Origin: Nocardioidaceae bacterium
Lineage (GTDB): Bacteria > Actinomycetota > Actinomycetes > Propionibacteriales > Nocardioidaceae
NCBI GenBank assembly: GCA_025966335.1
Contig: JAICRS010000205.1
Coordinates: 1-5,469, forward strand
Length of the DNA stretch: 5,469 nt
Direction of reading: 5' to 3'
The position numbers were made by a program, and so were the translations under genes. Under the pieces are notes generated by a model, which searched no databases, was not told where the DNA came from, and saw only the letters and a program-made list of their open reading frames with translations. How positions within the stretch are numbered: position 1 is the first letter of the stretch; every line of letters begins with the position of its first letter. Shown piece by piece: positions 1-5,469 of the stretch.

Positions 1-1
1 C

Positions 2-628
2 CGGCTGGGCGGCGTGGTCACCCCCTACGCGGGCGACAGCACCGGCTTCGTCGACAAGTGGCAGCGCCACCTCGGCTGGGCCGACGATCGCTACTACTTC
101 GGGTTCGGTTACGGCGCGGACATCAACGGCCTCGGCGCACAGGGCGATCCACGTGGCGCGGATGTGCCGAACCCGGTGACCTACCCGTTCCGCGGCCTGG
201 GCGGCGTCCGGGTGCACCAGCAGCGCAGCGGTGAACGGGTCTACGACATCAACGTCGACGGGGTCGCCCACTACGGGCTCTACCCCGACTGGATCGAGGA
301 CCTCCGCCAGATCGCCGGCCGAGACATCGTCGAGGACCTGGCCCGCGGCCCGGAGGCCTACCTCCAGATGTGGGAGCGGGCGCTCGGGGTCACCAACGAC
401 GGCTGCCGCGATGCCACCGCGCTCAAGCCGGTCCGCACGTTTCGCAACCTCGACCGGGGCACCGGCACCCGGCAGGTGCTGCTCCGGGCCGGGCAGCCGC
501 ACACGCGTCTCGGCGACACGTTCGGCTACTGCGCGCAGCGACGGTCGGGCCGGACCACCGGGGTCGAGGTGGTGTTCGGCGAGAAGGGTCGGCTGAACCG
601 GGTCCGGCTCACCGGAACCGCCAGCTGA
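2..628 (+). CDS. C-terminal part of a probable metal-dependent hydrolase (M19 dipeptidase-like, tentative), 5' truncated
   Basis: The frame is open from position 2 to a TGA at 626-628 and gives 208 residues of a protein that begins outside the window; the GTG at 14 is an internal valine codon, not a credible start. The visible part has a Gly/Tyr/Phe-rich segment (YYFGFGYGAD, about 92-121), a segment with several possible metal or active-site residues (DINVDGVAHYGLYPDW, 245-292), an amphipathic helical stretch ending in EAYLQMWERALG (to about 388), and a beta-rich C-terminal region with two cysteines (404-406 and 530-532) that could pair if the protein is exported. From memory, the VDGVAHYGLYPDW and AYLQMWERA stretches resemble secreted actinobacterial proteins annotated as M19/renal-dipeptidase-like hydrolases with a TIM-barrel fold, but the metal-binding N-terminal half is missing, so this cannot be tested here. 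Another metallohydrolase family is possible. Coding status is firm; function is tentative. It converges on sppA with overlapping ends. Confidence 0.8.
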   Translation, partial: RLGGVVTPYAGDSTGFVDKWQRHLGWADDRYYFGFGYGADINGLGAQGDPRGADVPNPVTYPFRGLGGVRVHQQRSGERVYDINVDGVAHYGLYPDWIEDLRQIAGRDIVEDLARGPEAYLQMWERALGVTNDGCRDATALKPVRTFRNLDRGTGTRQVLLRAGQPHTRLGDTFGYCAQRRSGRTTGVEVVFGEKGRLNRVRLTGTAS

Positions 629-2288
629 CCGGCATCGTGAGCACCCCTGTCCGCGGCAAGTGCACCGCGGCGAGGGCCCGGTCTAACAGCGGCATCCCGT
701 CCCCGAGCACCGCGGCCGCCGGCGCGTCGCTGTTGGCCGCGGGAAGCAGCCGCTCGACCGGTCCCGCATGCGGAAGCGTGCGTACGTCGACCTCCGAGCG
801 GTCCACACCTGCCCGGGCACAGGCGACCGTGATCGCCTCCGCGAGACCGCCGAGCTGGTCGACGAGGCCGACCTCCATCGCGTCCGCACCGGTCCAGACC
901 CGGCCCCGGGCGACCTCGCGGAGCCGGTCCGCGGCCATCCCGCGGTCCTCGGCGGCCTTCGCGGTGAAGTCGGCGTAGACCCGGTCCAGCCAACCCTCGA
1001 GGCGCCGCCACTCGTGCTCGTCGAAAGGCCGTTGGGTGGAGAACATGTCGGCGTACCTACTCTCGGTGACGCTCTCCCGCTGGACGCCGATGCGGGCGAG
1101 CGCGTCGCGGATCACCTGCTTGCCGGCGAGCACGCCGATCGACCCGGTGAGCGTGCCCGGACCGGCGACCACCCAGTCGGCGGGCATCGCGATGTAGTAG
1201 CCGCCCGAGGCAGCCACGTCGGCCATCGAGGCCACCACCGGTTTCCCGGCCCGGCGCAGTGCGTGCACCTCTCGCCGGATCGCGTCCGAGGCGACGTACG
1301 ACCCGCCCGGGCTGTCCACCCGGAGCACGACGGCGCGGACCGCGTCGTCGTCGGCGGCCGCCCGCAGTGCTGCGCCGAGGGTGTCGGAGCCGACCGACCT
1401 GCCGGACAGCGGCGAGGATCCGCTGCGGCCGAGGTGGATCGGGCCTGCGGCGTTGACGACCGCGACGGCCGGCTTCCCGCGGCGGGCGGCCGAGGCACCC
1501 ACCTGCGCGATGCCGGCGACCCTCTTGCCGTAGCGCTCGACGTAGCGGAGCTCGACCTCACCGAGTCGGCCGCGCAGGTCGGCGTACACCTCGTCGCGGT
1601 AGCCGACGCGGTCCACCAGCCGGTGCGTCACCGCCTCCTCGGCCGAGAGCGGGGCCTCGGCCACCGCGGCGCGGACCGCCGACTCGTCCAGCCGCCGGCC
1701 GCGGGCGACGTCGGAGACGATGGTGCCGGTGGCGGACTCGACCAGCCGGGTCACCATCTCGCGGTGCGCCTCGGTCATGCTCGACTCGAGGAACATGTTG
1801 GCGGCCGTCTTGTACTCGTGCCGCTGCCCGAGCTGTGTCTCGATCCCCAGCTTGTCGAGGGTGTCCCGGACGAACACCGCCTCCGCGGCAAGCCCGATCA
1901 GCCCGACGTCGCCGCTCGGCTGGAGCCAGACCTGGTCGAACGCGCTGGCGAGGTGGTAGCCGATGTTGCCCGGACCCATCTCGCCGTACGACTCGGACCA
2001 GCAGGCGGTCGGCTTGCCGGCGGCACGGAAGCGCTCGACGGCACTGCGCAGCTCACCGGACTGCGCAAGGGTCGGTTGCCGGTGTCCGACGTGCGCGACG
2101 AGCCCGGCGACCCGGTCGTCCTCGGCCGCCCGGTCCAGGGCGTCGACCAGGGTCCGCAGCGTCGGGACCCTGAGCCCCCTCAGCGCGGCGAGCGGTCCGC
2201 GCGGCGCGGACTCCAGCACGCCTCGGGTGAGGTCGAGCTCGAGCAGCAGTCGGGGGCTGTTGCGGCGGGTGGGAAGTGCAGGTCTCAT
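609..2288 (-). CDS. sppA: Signal peptide peptidase SppA, 67K type (peptidase family S49)
   Basis: This encodes a 559-residue serine protease of the tandem-domain SppA (protease IV) type, which in characterised members degrades signal peptides after secretion using a Ser/Lys dyad. The N-terminal S49 half spans about residues 42-245 and carries the general-base lysine in HEYKTAANMF (Lys160, codon 1803-1811 region). The C-terminal half, about 270-490, has LRVDSPGGS (320-328), the nucleophile motif ADVAASGGYY (Ser361, codon 1206-1208) and TGSIGVLAGK (381-390). The Lys-Ser distance is 201 residues, against 200 in E. coli SppA (Lys209/Ser409), so both halves of the site appear intact. Length is near the family's usual 550-620. 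Unlike E. coli SppA there is no N-terminal membrane helix: the start reads MRPALPTRRNSPRLLLELDL, then soluble sequence. I chose the ATG at 2286-2288 because a TANNNT element sits just upstream as in leaderless genes; an in-frame GTG at 2310-2312 would add eight residues, and neither start has a good Shine-Dalgarno. Transcribed divergently from the Fe-S gene. Confidence 0.95.
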   Translation of the reverse strand: MRPALPTRRNSPRLLLELDLTRGVLESAPRGPLAALRGLRVPTLRTLVDALDRAAEDDRVAGLVAHVGHRQPTLAQSGELRSAVERFRAAGKPTACWSESYGEMGPGNIGYHLASAFDQVWLQPSGDVGLIGLAAEAVFVRDTLDKLGIETQLGQRHEYKTAANMFLESSMTEAHREMVTRLVESATGTIVSDVARGRRLDESAVRAAVAEAPLSAEEAVTHRLVDRVGYRDEVYADLRGRLGEVELRYVERYGKRVAGIAQVGASAARRGKPAVAVVNAAGPIHLGRSGSSPLSGRSVGSDTLGAALRAAADDDAVRAVVLRVDSPGGSYVASDAIRREVHALRRAGKPVVASMADVAASGGYYIAMPADWVVAGPGTLTGSIGVLAGKQVIRDALARIGVQRESVTESRYADMFSTQRPFDEHEWRRLEGWLDRVYADFTAKAAEDRGMAADRLREVARGRVWTGADAMEVGLVDQLGGLAEAITVACARAGVDRSEVDVRTLPHAGPVERLLPAANSDAPAAAVLGDGMPLLDRALAAVHLPRTGVLTMPVSWRFR

Positions 2289-2294
2289 CCGTCC

Positions 2295-2300
2295 ACGGTA
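2295..2300 (-). promoter_or_regulatory. Possible -10 element for a leaderless sppA transcript
   Basis: Read on the minus strand, TACCGT occupies 2300-2295 and is followed by six bases and then the ATG at 2288-2286. Many actinobacterial genes are leaderless and show TANNNT about 6-7 nt before an ATG or GTG start, and no Shine-Dalgarno is present here, so the arrangement fits. No convincing -35 hexamer was found at 17-18 nt further upstream. A six-base pattern of this looseness can occur by chance. Confidence 0.3.
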
Positions 2301-2345
2301 CGGGTGGCGCACCGTTCATAGGATTTGTCTCACAGTAACCCGCCG

Positions 2346-2375
2346 CTGACTTCGCGCGTTCAGTCACCGTAGGCT
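2346..2375 (+). promoter_or_regulatory. Candidate sigma-70-type promoter of the Fe-S oxidoreductase gene
   Basis: CTGACT (2346-2351, four of six matches to TTGACA) and TAGGCT (2370-2375, fits TANNNT) are separated by 18 bases. Transcription would start near 2382 and leave a leader of about 28 nt that includes the Shine-Dalgarno. It lies in the only intergenic region between the divergent sppA and Fe-S genes. This is a consensus match by eye. Confidence 0.4.
2347..2366. promoter_or_regulatory. Imperfect 20-bp dyad within the candidate promoter (possible operator)
   Basis: TGACT (2347-2351) and AGTCA (2362-2366) are inverted copies around a CGCG core (2355-2358), all sharing one centre at 2356.5; 14 of 20 positions are symmetric. 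The left arm overlaps the proposed -35 hexamer and the right arm ends just before the -10, so a dimeric regulator bound here would block polymerase. No known regulator consensus was recognised, and short dyads arise by chance. Confidence 0.25.
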
Positions 2376-2398
2376 CAGCAACGCCGTTGCCGCCCGAC

Positions 2399-2404
2399 GA
2401 GGAG
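2399..2404 (+). promoter_or_regulatory. Shine-Dalgarno of the Fe-S oxidoreductase gene
   Basis: GAGGAG lies five bases before the ATG at 2410-2412. It is a strong match to the anti-Shine-Dalgarno and fixes that ATG as the start. The protein then begins MEPVQIVALVVSLAISL, entering the first membrane helix at once as expected for this family. Confidence 0.85.
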
Positions 2405-2409
2405 CATTC

Positions 2410-5400
2410 ATGGAACCGGTCCAGATCGTCGCCCTGGTGGTGTCGTTGGCCATCTCGTTGGTCGCGATCGCCCTGTTCGTCAAGGCGATCCGCCACATCA
2501 TCGCGGTCATCAAGCTGGGCCAGCCTGCTCCCAACCGCAGCAACGACAAGGGCTCCCGCTGGGCGATGATGCTCAAGGAGACGCTCGCCCACACCCGGAT
2601 GCTGCAGTGGACCGCGGTCGGGATCGGCCACTGGTTCATCTTCGTCGGCTTCGGGCTGCTCTTCGCGACGCTGCTCAACGCCTACGGCCAGCTCTTCGAC
2701 GCGCACTTCATCCTGCCGATCATCGGCCACTTCCCGCCGTTCGAGTGGGTCACCGAGTTCTTCGCATGGGCCATGGTGCTGGCGATCATCCCGTTCATCG
2801 TCTACCGCGCGACCCGGCCGAGTGAGCGCGAGCGCGGGCCGAAGGGCCGGCTGTACGGCTCCACGATGTGGCAGGGCTACTTCGTCGAGCTCGTGATCCT
2901 CACCGTCGGCATCTGCATCCTGCTGCTGCGGTTCTTCGAGTACGCGCTGGGCAAGCTCAGCGGCGAGCCCGACCAGGTCACCGCCCTGCACTTCCCGTTC
3001 ACCTTCTGGGCCGGCGAGCTGTTCACCGGGATGTCGGAACCGGCTCTGGAGAACGCGATCTGGATCACGGCGGCGATCAAGATCATCATCTCGATGACCT
3101 GGATGATCGTGCTCGCCCAGAACACCACGATGGGCGTGGCCTGGCACCGGTTCACCGCCTGGTTCAACATCTGGTTCAAGCGCAGGAGCGACGGCGGCAC
3201 GTCGCTGGGCGCTCTCCAGCCGATGATGGCGGGCGGCGTACCGATCGACTTCGAGAACATGGACGAGCTCGACGAGGAGACCGCGCTCGGCGTCGGGAAG
3301 GCCGAGGACTTCGCCTGGAAGGGGATCCTCGACTTCAACTCGTGCACCGAGTGCGGCCGCTGCCAGAGCCAGTGCCCGGCCTGGAACACCGACAAGCCAC
3401 TCTCGCCCAAGCTGCTGATCACCAACCTGCGCGACCACACCTACGCGAAGGCGCCGTACCTCCTGGCCTCCTCCGACGAGGAGCGGGACGCCCTGCCCGA
3501 CACGGTGAAGGCAGAGGCGGAGCGCGAGCTGGTCGGCGCCACCGAGGGCTACGCGTGGGAGCCGTCCGGCGGGGCGGTGATCGATCCGGACGTGCTGTGG
3601 TCGTGTACGTCGTGCGGCGCCTGCGTCCAGCAGTGCCCGGTCGACATCGAGCACGTCGACCACATCATGGACATGCGCCGTTACCAGGTGCTGGTCGAGT
3701 CGAACTTCCCGACCGAGCTCAACCAGCTGTTCAAGGGCCTGGAGAACAAGGGCAACCCGTGGAACATGTCGCCGAACGCGCGGCTGGACTGGGCCAAGGA
3801 CCTGCCGTTCGAGGTCAAGGTGGTTGGCGAGGATGTGGAGGACCTCGACGAGGTCGACTGGCTGTTCTGGGTCGGCTGCGCCGGTGCCTACGAGGACCGC
3901 GCCAAGAAGACCACCCGTGCGGTGGCAGAGCTGCTCGACATGGCCGGTGTCGACTTCGCGGTGCTGGGCAACGGTGAGACCTGCAACGGCGACCCCGCCC
4001 GTCGTGCGGGCAACGAGTTCGTCTTCCAGCAGCTGGCGATGCAGAACGCCGAGGTGTTCAAGGAGACGAAGGTCAAGAAGGTCGTCGCCACCTGTGCGCA
4101 CTGCTTCAACACGTTGAAGAACGAGTACGGCCAGTTCGGCGTCGAGCTCGAGGTCGTCCACCACACCCAGCTGCTCAACCGGCTGGTGCGCGAGGGCAAG
4201 CTCACCCCGGTCGCCACCAACGGCACGCCCGGGCGTTCGATCACCTACCACGACCCCTGCTACCTCGGCCGGCACAACCAGGTCTACTCCCCGCCCCGCG
4301 AGCTGCTGAACGTGATCCCGAACGCCGAGCTCAAGGAGATGCCGCGCAACAGCGAGCGCTCCTTCTGCTGTGGTGCCGGCGGCGCCCGGATGTGGATGGA
4401 GGAGAAGATCGGCGAGCGGATCAACCTCAACCGCACCACCGAAGCGATCGAGACCGGCGCCGACCAGATCGCGACCGGCTGCCCGTTCTGCCGGGTGATG
4501 CTGTCCGACGGCCTCACCGCGAAGCAGGCCGACGGTTCCGCCCGCGAGGAGGTCGAGGTGCTCGACGTGGCCCAGCTGCTGCTGGCCTCGGTCAAGCGCG
4601 CGGACACCGCGGTCGCAGCGCCGGCGGCCGCGTCGACGGCTTCGGCCTCGGGCTCGGGCGACGGCGGTACGACGGACGTGGCGACTGGATCCGGCACGGC
4701 CACGGCCGTCATGGACCGTCCGGACCCCGACCCTGACGCCGTCTCCGCCCCGGCGACGGACTCTGGCTCTGGATCTGCCCCGGCGACCGGCGCCGGTTCC
4801 GAATCCGGCTCCGCGAGCGACTCCGGATCTCTCTTCGGCTCGGCACCCGATTCCGGCGCCGACACCGAGACGACCATCTCCGAGCCCAAGCCGGCAGACG
4901 ACTCCGACTCCCTCTTCGACTCTGAGCCCGACTCCAAGCCCGCCGCCGAGGCAACCAAGCCCGAGCCCAAGCCGTCGGACGACTCCGACTCCCTCTTCGG
5001 ATCGGCACCTGACCCGGATTCCGACTCGCTCTTCGGCTCGGCGGCGGGATCCGGCGCGGACACCGAGGCGACCAAGTCAGAGCCTGACCCCGGCGATGTC
5101 ACCCAGACCGAGAACACGGTTTCGGACACCCAGGACGTCGGCGCGAACGCGGCCGCGACCGAGGAGAAGGACCCCGAGGTCGAGTCGACGAAGCCGGACG
5201 CCGGCGAGGACGAGCCGGCCGGCGCCGGTCCGGACGACGTCGTGTCGGCGGACCCCGCCGGGCAGACCGAACCGGTCGACGCAGCGAACACGGACCCCGA
5301 CTCCGCCGACGTGACGAGCGCTGACATCTCCGAAGAGGAGTCCACTGCCCCGGACGGCGACGCCGCGGTGCAGAACCTCGAGCAGGCCGGTCCGCAAGCA

Positions 5401-5469
5401 CCGTCCGACGAGGCCGCCGCAGCATCCACCGAGGCATCCACCGAACCGTCGACCCTGCCGGCCAAGGGC
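2410..5469 (+). CDS. Membrane-bound (Fe-S)-binding oxidoreductase, Rv0338c-like, with CCG domains and a long acidic tail; 3' end outside window
   Basis: The frame is open from the ATG at 2410 to the window end (1020 residues, no stop). About five membrane helices are visible at residues 6-25, 69-91, 113-133, 157-177 and 217-237; basic residues after helices 1, 3 and 5 predict N-terminus outside and the rest in the cytoplasm. This part resembles NarI/HdrE-type cytochrome b subunits; His61, 74, 107, 194 and 246 are candidate haem ligands. Two ferredoxin-type 4Fe-4S motifs follow: CTECGRCQSQCP (Cys312, 315, 318, 322) and CTSCGACVQQCP (Cys399, 402, 405, 409). Then come two cysteine-rich CCG domains: Cys490, Cys525 (in TCNGDPARR), Cys562 and Cys565; and Cys617, CCG at 653-655, Cys691 and Cys694. 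The conserved part ends near residue 735. The rest is a disordered acidic tail with 27-residue repeats. The layout matches actinobacterial Rv0338c-type proteins, which fuse HdrE-like and HdrD-like modules and are inferred to couple the quinone pool to a cytoplasmic thiol, disulfide or organic substrate. The substrate is unknown; GlpC/GlcF/LutA relatives make a dehydrogenase role an alternative. Confidence 0.95.
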   Translation, partial: MEPVQIVALVVSLAISLVAIALFVKAIRHIIAVIKLGQPAPNRSNDKGSRWAMMLKETLAHTRMLQWTAVGIGHWFIFVGFGLLFATLLNAYGQLFDAHFILPIIGHFPPFEWVTEFFAWAMVLAIIPFIVYRATRPSERERGPKGRLYGSTMWQGYFVELVILTVGICILLLRFFEYALGKLSGEPDQVTALHFPFTFWAGELFTGMSEPALENAIWITAAIKIIISMTWMIVLAQNTTMGVAWHRFTAWFNIWFKRRSDGGTSLGALQPMMAGGVPIDFENMDELDEETALGVGKAEDFAWKGILDFNSCTECGRCQSQCPAWNTDKPLSPKLLITNLRDHTYAKAPYLLASSDEERDALPDTVKAEAERELVGATEGYAWEPSGGAVIDPDVLWSCTSCGACVQQCPVDIEHVDHIMDMRRYQVLVESNFPTELNQLFKGLENKGNPWNMSPNARLDWAKDLPFEVKVVGEDVEDLDEVDWLFWVGCAGAYEDRAKKTTRAVAELLDMAGVDFAVLGNGETCNGDPARRAGNEFVFQQLAMQNAEVFKETKVKKVVATCAHCFNTLKNEYGQFGVELEVVHHTQLLNRLVREGKLTPVATNGTPGRSITYHDPCYLGRHNQVYSPPRELLNVIPNAELKEMPRNSERSFCCGAGGARMWMEEKIGERINLNRTTEAIETGADQIATGCPFCRVMLSDGLTAKQADGSAREEVEVLDVAQLLLASVKRADTAVAAPAAASTASASGSGDGGTTDVATGSGTATAVMDRPDPDPDAVSAPATDSGSGSAPATGAGSESGSASDSGSLFGSAPDSGADTETTISEPKPADDSDSLFDSEPDSKPAAEATKPEPKPSDDSDSLFGSAPDPDSDSLFGSAAGSGADTEATKSEPDPGDVTQTENTVSDTQDVGANAAATEEKDPEVESTKPDAGEDEPAGAGPDDVVSADPAGQTEPVDAANTDPDSADVTSADISEEESTAPDGDAAVQNLEQAGPQAPSDEAAAASTEASTEPSTLPAKG
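4621..5469 (+). other. Disordered, strongly acidic C-terminal tail of the Fe-S oxidoreductase
   Basis: Residues 738-1020 follow the last CCG domain. By hand count they contain 63 Asp+Glu against 9 Lys+Arg. They have no Cys, His, Trp or Tyr, and only four Phe, each inside an S-L-F motif. The start is Ala/Ser/Gly/Thr-rich (738-803), the middle holds the 27-residue repeats (804-896), and the end is Asp/Glu/Ala/Pro/Thr-rich. Composition predicts intrinsic disorder in the cytoplasm. The codons keep a G/C third base, so the tail is genuinely coding rather than a read-through. The last visible residues are LPAKG, where lysine reappears; I recall a Lys/Gly-rich GLG-containing C-terminus in relatives, so a basic ending may lie just outside the window. 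Confidence 0.85.
4819..5097 (+). repeat. In-frame tandem repeat, 81 bp / 27 residues, in a 27-27-12-27 pattern
   Basis: Four units start with DS(G/D)SLF(G/D)S at residues 804, 831, 858 and 870 (nucleotides 4819, 4900, 4981 and 5017). Units 1, 2 and 4 are 27 residues; unit 3 keeps only its first 12. The full unit runs roughly as the SLF core, then AP-DSGADTEATK, then SEPKPSDD-like residues. Units 1 and 4 share GSGADTE/SGADTE and units 2 and 3 are near-identical around their junctions: 4882-4918 and 4963-4999 match at 35 of 37 bases with 81-bp spacing. Conservation at DNA level suggests recent duplication by slippage or unequal recombination, with an internal 45-bp loss in unit 3. Confidence 0.85.

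Noticed and set aside
629..700. Intrinsic terminator between the convergent genes
   Set aside because: There is no intergenic space, and I saw no stable GC hairpin followed by a T run on either strand.
768..2321. 517-residue open frame on the plus strand opposite sppA
   Set aside because: The product is His/Asp/Arg/Val-rich without recognisable motifs, and the opposite strand carries the full SppA dyad and signature segments.
2315..2338. TTACTG and TATGAA (minus strand) as a sppA promoter
   Set aside because: The spacer is only 12 bases, too short for a sigma-70-type promoter.
2053..4275. 740-residue open frame on the minus strand opposite the Fe-S gene and the sppA start
   Set aside because: Its product is a low-complexity mix of Val, Gly, Asp, Arg and Leu with no domain, typical of the antisense of a high-GC gene. 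The plus strand has complete Fe-S and CCG motifs and a good ribosome binding site.
4828..5034. S-D-S-L-F cores as sliding-clamp (QL-S/D-LF type) binding motifs
   Set aside because: The leading Gln is absent, and a replication clamp partner makes little sense for a membrane redox enzyme.
4819..5097. CRISPR-like array
   Set aside because: The repeats are in frame, contiguous and degenerate, without unique spacers, and they encode a protein repeat.
4284..5465. 393-residue Ser/Gly/Glu-rich open frame on the minus strand
   Set aside because: It mirrors the acidic repeats of the plus-strand tail; its apparent repeats are the reverse complement of those codons. It also crosses the conserved second CCG domain.

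Overview
The window is high-GC DNA (roughly two-thirds to 70% G+C by eye) whose codons end mostly in G or C. This and the gene content point to an actinobacterium; a Nocardioides-like or related Propionibacteriales genome is my best guess, but no marker here fixes the genus.

The layout has three genes. (1) Positions 2-628 (+) are the 3' end of a gene that began upstream, probably a metal-dependent hydrolase resembling M19 (membrane dipeptidase-type) proteins; the family call is uncertain. (2) Positions 609-2288 (-) encode a full-length, two-domain S49 protease of the SppA type with both the lysine and serine of the catalytic dyad. Its 3' end overlaps the first gene tail to tail by 20 bp. (3) Positions 2410-5469 (+) encode a very large membrane-bound Fe-S oxidoreductase that runs off the window still open. 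It has a five-helix cytochrome b/NarI-like domain, two 4Fe-4S motifs, two CCG (heterodisulfide-reductase-type) domains and an intrinsically disordered, strongly acidic tail of at least 283 residues. This is the architecture of actinobacterial proteins such as Mycobacterium tuberculosis Rv0338c.

sppA and the Fe-S gene are divergent, separated by about 120 bp that hold a plausible sigma-70-type promoter, a clear Shine-Dalgarno for the Fe-S gene, a small dyad inside that promoter, and a possible leaderless start for sppA. The Fe-S protein probably moves electrons between the membrane quinone pool and a cytoplasmic thiol/disulfide or organic-acid partner. SppA is a peptide hydrolase. Nothing links the three genes as one pathway.

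The most unusual structure is the acidic tail. It contains a 27-residue (81-bp) tandem repeat in a 27-27-12-27 pattern built around a D-S-D-S-L-F-G-S core. No RNA gene, CRISPR array, insertion sequence or replication origin was seen, and no stretch over 300 bases lacks a gene.
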